From contig QFXE01000021.1 of NCBI GenBank assembly GCA_003349915.1, positions 310,001 to 374,000 on the forward strand: a DNA stretch of 64,000 nucleotides, given 5' to 3'. The stretch's first letter is position 1. Each line of letters starts with the position of its first letter. The DNA comes from an endosymbiont of Escarpia spicata (GTDB lineage: Bacteria; Pseudomonadota; Gammaproteobacteria; Chromatiales; Chromatiaceae). The notes under the pieces were generated by a model, which did no database searches, was not told the origin of the DNA, and saw nothing but the letters and a program-made list of their open reading frames with translations. The position numbers and the translations under genes were made by a program. Shown here piece by piece: positions 61,026 through 64,000 of the stretch.

Positions 61026-61835
61026 GTGAAACTGAAACTCAAAATTGTCGCCGTCAGCCTGTTGCTGACCCTTCTGGTTGCCTGCGCCACGAGCCCCACC
61101 GGCCGCAGTCAGTTCATGATCGTCTCGGAAGACCAGGCCATCGCCTCGTCTAAAACGGCCTATGTGCAGATGCTCAAGCCCTACGCGGACGAGGGCAAGC
61201 TGGATAATGACCCGAAACTCAAGGCGCGGGTGCATAAGATTACGGCACGTCTCATTGCCCAAGCGGTGATAATGCGCCCGGAAACAAAGGACTGGGAGTG
61301 GAGCATGAAGATTCTCGACGATCCCGAAACAGTCAACGCCTGGGCGATGGCTGGGGGAAAGATGGCGCTCTACACCGGACTGGTTGAGCAGATTGAACCC
61401 TCAGATGATGAACTGGCTCAGGTGTTGGGCCACGAGATCAGCCATGCACTGGCCAAACATTCGGCGGAAAAGATGTCGGTTGCGATGGCCACCTCCCTTG
61501 GCGTACTTGCCATAGGCATCGCATCGGACAACCGGGGCGCCACCATGGCGGGTGCGGCGGTCGCGGCGAAGCTGGCCATTGACCTGCCCAACAGCCGTAC
61601 CGCAGAGACCGAGGCGGATCGAATCGGTATCGAACTTGCCGCCAAGGCCGGCTATGACCCCAGAGCCGCCGCCACGCTTTGGGAGAAGATGGGCAAACTC
61701 TCGGAGAGCCGCCCGCCACAGTTTCTCAGTACTCATCCCGCTCCGGAAAACCGCCAGGAGACCCTCTCCCGGCTGGCCGCTGAAATGATGCCCTACTACA
61801 CGGCCAAGGGAGAGCGCCCAAGTTTCGATTTCTGA
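61026..61835 (+). CDS. M48-family zinc metalloprotease, lipoprotein
   Basis: 269 residues starting with GTG. The first 20 residues are a lipoprotein signal (KIVAVSLLLTLLVAC, lipobox LVAC). The catalytic motif is HEISHALAKH (HExxH) near residue 140, followed by EADRIGIELAAKAGYDP with the third ligand Glu. This is a BepA/LoiP-like envelope protease type with a short C-terminal tail (STHPAPENRQETLSRL). It probably acts in outer-membrane quality control. It begins directly after the direct repeat, so its native promoter may be affected by the insertion of the cassette. Confidence 0.92.
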   Translation: MKLKLKIVAVSLLLTLLVACATSPTGRSQFMIVSEDQAIASSKTAYVQMLKPYADEGKLDNDPKLKARVHKITARLIAQAVIMRPETKDWEWSMKILDDPETVNAWAMAGGKMALYTGLVEQIEPSDDELAQVLGHEISHALAKHSAEKMSVAMATSLGVLAIGIASDNRGATMAGAAVAAKLAIDLPNSRTAETEADRIGIELAAKAGYDPRAAATLWEKMGKLSESRPPQFLSTHPAPENRQETLSRLAAEMMPYYTAKGERPSFDF

Positions 61836-61838
61836 TAG

Positions 61839-62504
<666 letters not shown>

Positions 62505-62584
62505 GGACTCCCACACCCTACACAAGTTGGCCAGTTACGGAGATGGGGCTAAAATAGCGTTTTTTCCACAATCCCAGACTATCC

Positions 62585-63940
62585 ATGATCGGCAAACTCT
62601 ACATCAAGACCTTCGGCTGCCAGATGAACGAATACGACTCCGCCCGTATGGCGGACGGATTGCGCGAGGCGGAAGATCTGCATATCACCAACAGGCCGGA
62701 AGAGGCGGACGTACTGCTGCTCAATACCTGTTCGATACGGGAAAAGGCGCAGGAGAAGGTCTTCTCGCAACTTGGCCGCTGGCGCCCCTGGAAAGAGAAG
62801 AACCCTAACCTGATCATCGGTGTCGGCGGCTGCGTCGCCAGTCAGGAGGGCGAGGCGATCCGCGAGCGGGCGCCCTATGTGGATCTGATATTCGGCCCCC
62901 AGACCCTGCACCGCTTGCCGCAGATGATCAGGGAGGCACGTACCGAGCACCATCCGGTGGTGGATGTCTCCTTCCCCGAAATCGAAAAGTTCGACTCTCT
63001 GCCGGAGCCACGGGCAGAGGGTCCGACCGCCTTCGTCTCCATCATGGAGGGCTGCTCGAAATACTGCACCTACTGCGTCGTCCCCTTCACCCGTGGTGAG
63101 GAGATCAGCCGTCCCTTCGACGATGTGATCGCCGAGGTAGCCGGGCTTGCGGCCCAGGGGGTGCGCGAGGTCAATCTGCTGGGACAGAACGTCAACGCCT
63201 ATCTGGGCGCCATGCACGACAGCGAAAACGCCGATCTGGCGCTACTGATCGAATATGTGGCGGCCATCGACGGCATCGATCGCATCCGCTTCACCACCTC
63301 CCATCCTCTCGCCTTCTCTGATCGCCTGATCGATGTCTACGGCGAGGTGCCGGAGCTGGTTAGCTTCCTGCACCTGCCGGTGCAGTCCGGCTCCGACCGG
63401 GTACTGGCGATGATGAAACGCGGACACATGGCCGTGGAATACAAGACAAGGATTCGCCGCTTGCGGGAGGTACGCCCCGACATCACCATCTCATCTGATT
63501 TCATCGTCGGCTTTCCCGGTGAGACCGAGGCCGACTTCGAAGAGACCCTGAAACTGATCGATGAGATCGGCTTCGACAACTCCTACAGCTTCATCTACAG
63601 CCGCCGCCCCGGCACACCGGCAGCGGATCTGCCGGATGATGTCCCGTTGGCGGTCAAGCAACAGCGTCTGGGAAAGCTGCAGCAGTTGATCAATACCCAG
63701 GCCCAACGCATCAGCCGCCAGATGGTGGGAACCCTGCAGCGGGTTCTGGTGGAACGCCCCTCCCGCAAAGACCCGAAGCAACTGGCCGGCCGCACCGAAA
63801 ATAACAGGGTGGTTAACTTCAGCGGACCGGTGGAACTGATCGGCGGATTCGTCGATCTGCGCATTACAGAGGCACTACCCAATTCGCTGCGTGGCGAAAT
63901 CGAACAGACTCTGGCGGAACAAAGCACAAATTTGGGATAA
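62585..63940 (+). CDS. miaB: tRNA-2-methylthio-N6-dimethylallyladenosine synthase MiaB
   Basis: 451 residues. N-terminal MTTase domain: [46 protein letters not shown] (three Cys for one cluster); radical SAM core: [23 protein letters not shown] (CxxxCxxC), [22 protein letters not shown]-terminal TRAM-like segment ([26 protein letters not shown]). It methylthiolates i6A37 in tRNAs that read UNN codons. Length is normal. It is followed by the start of another gene. Confidence 0.97.
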   Translation: MIGKLYIKTFGCQMNEYDSARMADGLREAEDLHITNRPEEADVLLLNTCSIREKAQEKVFSQLGRWRPWKEKNPNLIIGVGGCVASQEGEAIRERAPYVDLIFGPQTLHRLPQMIREARTEHHPVVDVSFPEIEKFDSLPEPRAEGPTAFVSIMEGCSKYCTYCVVPFTRGEEISRPFDDVIAEVAGLAAQGVREVNLLGQNVNAYLGAMHDSENADLALLIEYVAAIDGIDRIRFTTSHPLAFSDRLIDVYGEVPELVSFLHLPVQSGSDRVLAMMKRGHMAVEYKTRIRRLREVRPDITISSDFIVGFPGETEADFEETLKLIDEIGFDNSYSFIYSRRPGTPAADLPDDVPLAVKQQRLGKLQQLINTQAQRISRQMVGTLQRVLVERPSRKDPKQLAGRTENNRVVNFSGPVELIGGFVDLRITEALPNSLRGEIEQTLAEQSTNLG

Positions 63941-63977
63941 ACTTATTCCCGAGAAAGAAACGATTCCGGAGCAACAG

Positions 63978-64000
63978 ATGAGCGGAGAGAACAAGGGCGG
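63978..64000 (+). CDS. Start of next gene, truncated by window (PhoH-like by synteny)
   Basis: An ATG at 63978 begins MSGENKG and runs off the end. In gammaproteobacteria a PhoH-family ATPase (ybeZ) usually follows miaB, so that is the most likely identity, but only seven codons are present. Confidence 0.4.

Overview
The window is chromosomal DNA from a gammaproteobacterium. The evidence is an ampD-ampE pair near nadC and a DUF1631 gene, the rph/rdgB/yicC/gmk housekeeping set, miaB, rep, c-type and b-type cytochromes, a TRAP transporter and several c-di-GMP and chemotaxis proteins. Composition and gene content would fit a free-living or symbiotic environmental (for example sulfur-oxidising, Chromatiales-like) lineage, but the genus cannot be fixed from the sequence alone. 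No rRNA, CRISPR array, intact transposase, integrase or prophage module is visible. One tRNA gene (Arg, anticodon CCG) is present.

Layout. 1-10.2 kb: end of a LysR regulator, a zinc-ribbon unknown, a metallophosphoesterase, FKBP-nadC, DUF1631, then a compact operon of two DUF1538 membrane proteins with a PII-like and a CBS protein, followed by ampD-ampE-phosphatase. 10.4-18.8 kb: a 28-residue membrane peptide, a CMD-Rieske fusion, a TrmH-type methylase, an FmdB-like protein, cytochrome b, an unusual pyruvate kinase lacking a catalytic segment, SIMPL, MscS, a secreted small protein and an N-acetylmuramidase. 18.9-31.8 kb: ChrA, VOC, an HxlR/pirin divergent pair with a clear operator, a MASE1-GGDEF-EAL protein, two large chemoreceptors flanking a PstS-like binding protein, an orphan HicA and a TPR-like exported protein. 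32-45.8 kb: tRNA, cytochrome c, rep, LOG protein, DUF2782, TRAP permeases, a minus-strand operon (Ser/Thr kinase, PP2C phosphatase, rph, rdgB, PilZ), yicC, and an ODP-type di-iron protein fused by overlap to a GGDEF-EAL gene. 45.9-60.7 kb: one minus-strand operon of five very large, mostly unrecognisable proteins (about 4.9 thousand residues in total), bracketed by a 67-bp imperfect direct repeat. 61-64 kb: M48 lipoprotein peptidase, gmk, miaB and the first codons of the next gene.

The five-gene operon is the most interesting part. Its genes are translationally coupled (ATGA or GGAGTGACCATG junctions), have a single predicted promoter upstream, carry no signal peptides, and encode a hydrophobic pore-former-like protein, a beta-rich DUF6603-like giant, and three giants with conserved-looking but functionally unknown sequence. 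The flanking direct repeat includes the 3' end of the GGDEF-EAL gene, and the operon sits between yicC and gmk, two genes that are usually neighbours, so it looks like an acquired cassette. Several small repeat families (REP-like hairpins, MITE-like inverted repeats) occupy the intergenic spaces.
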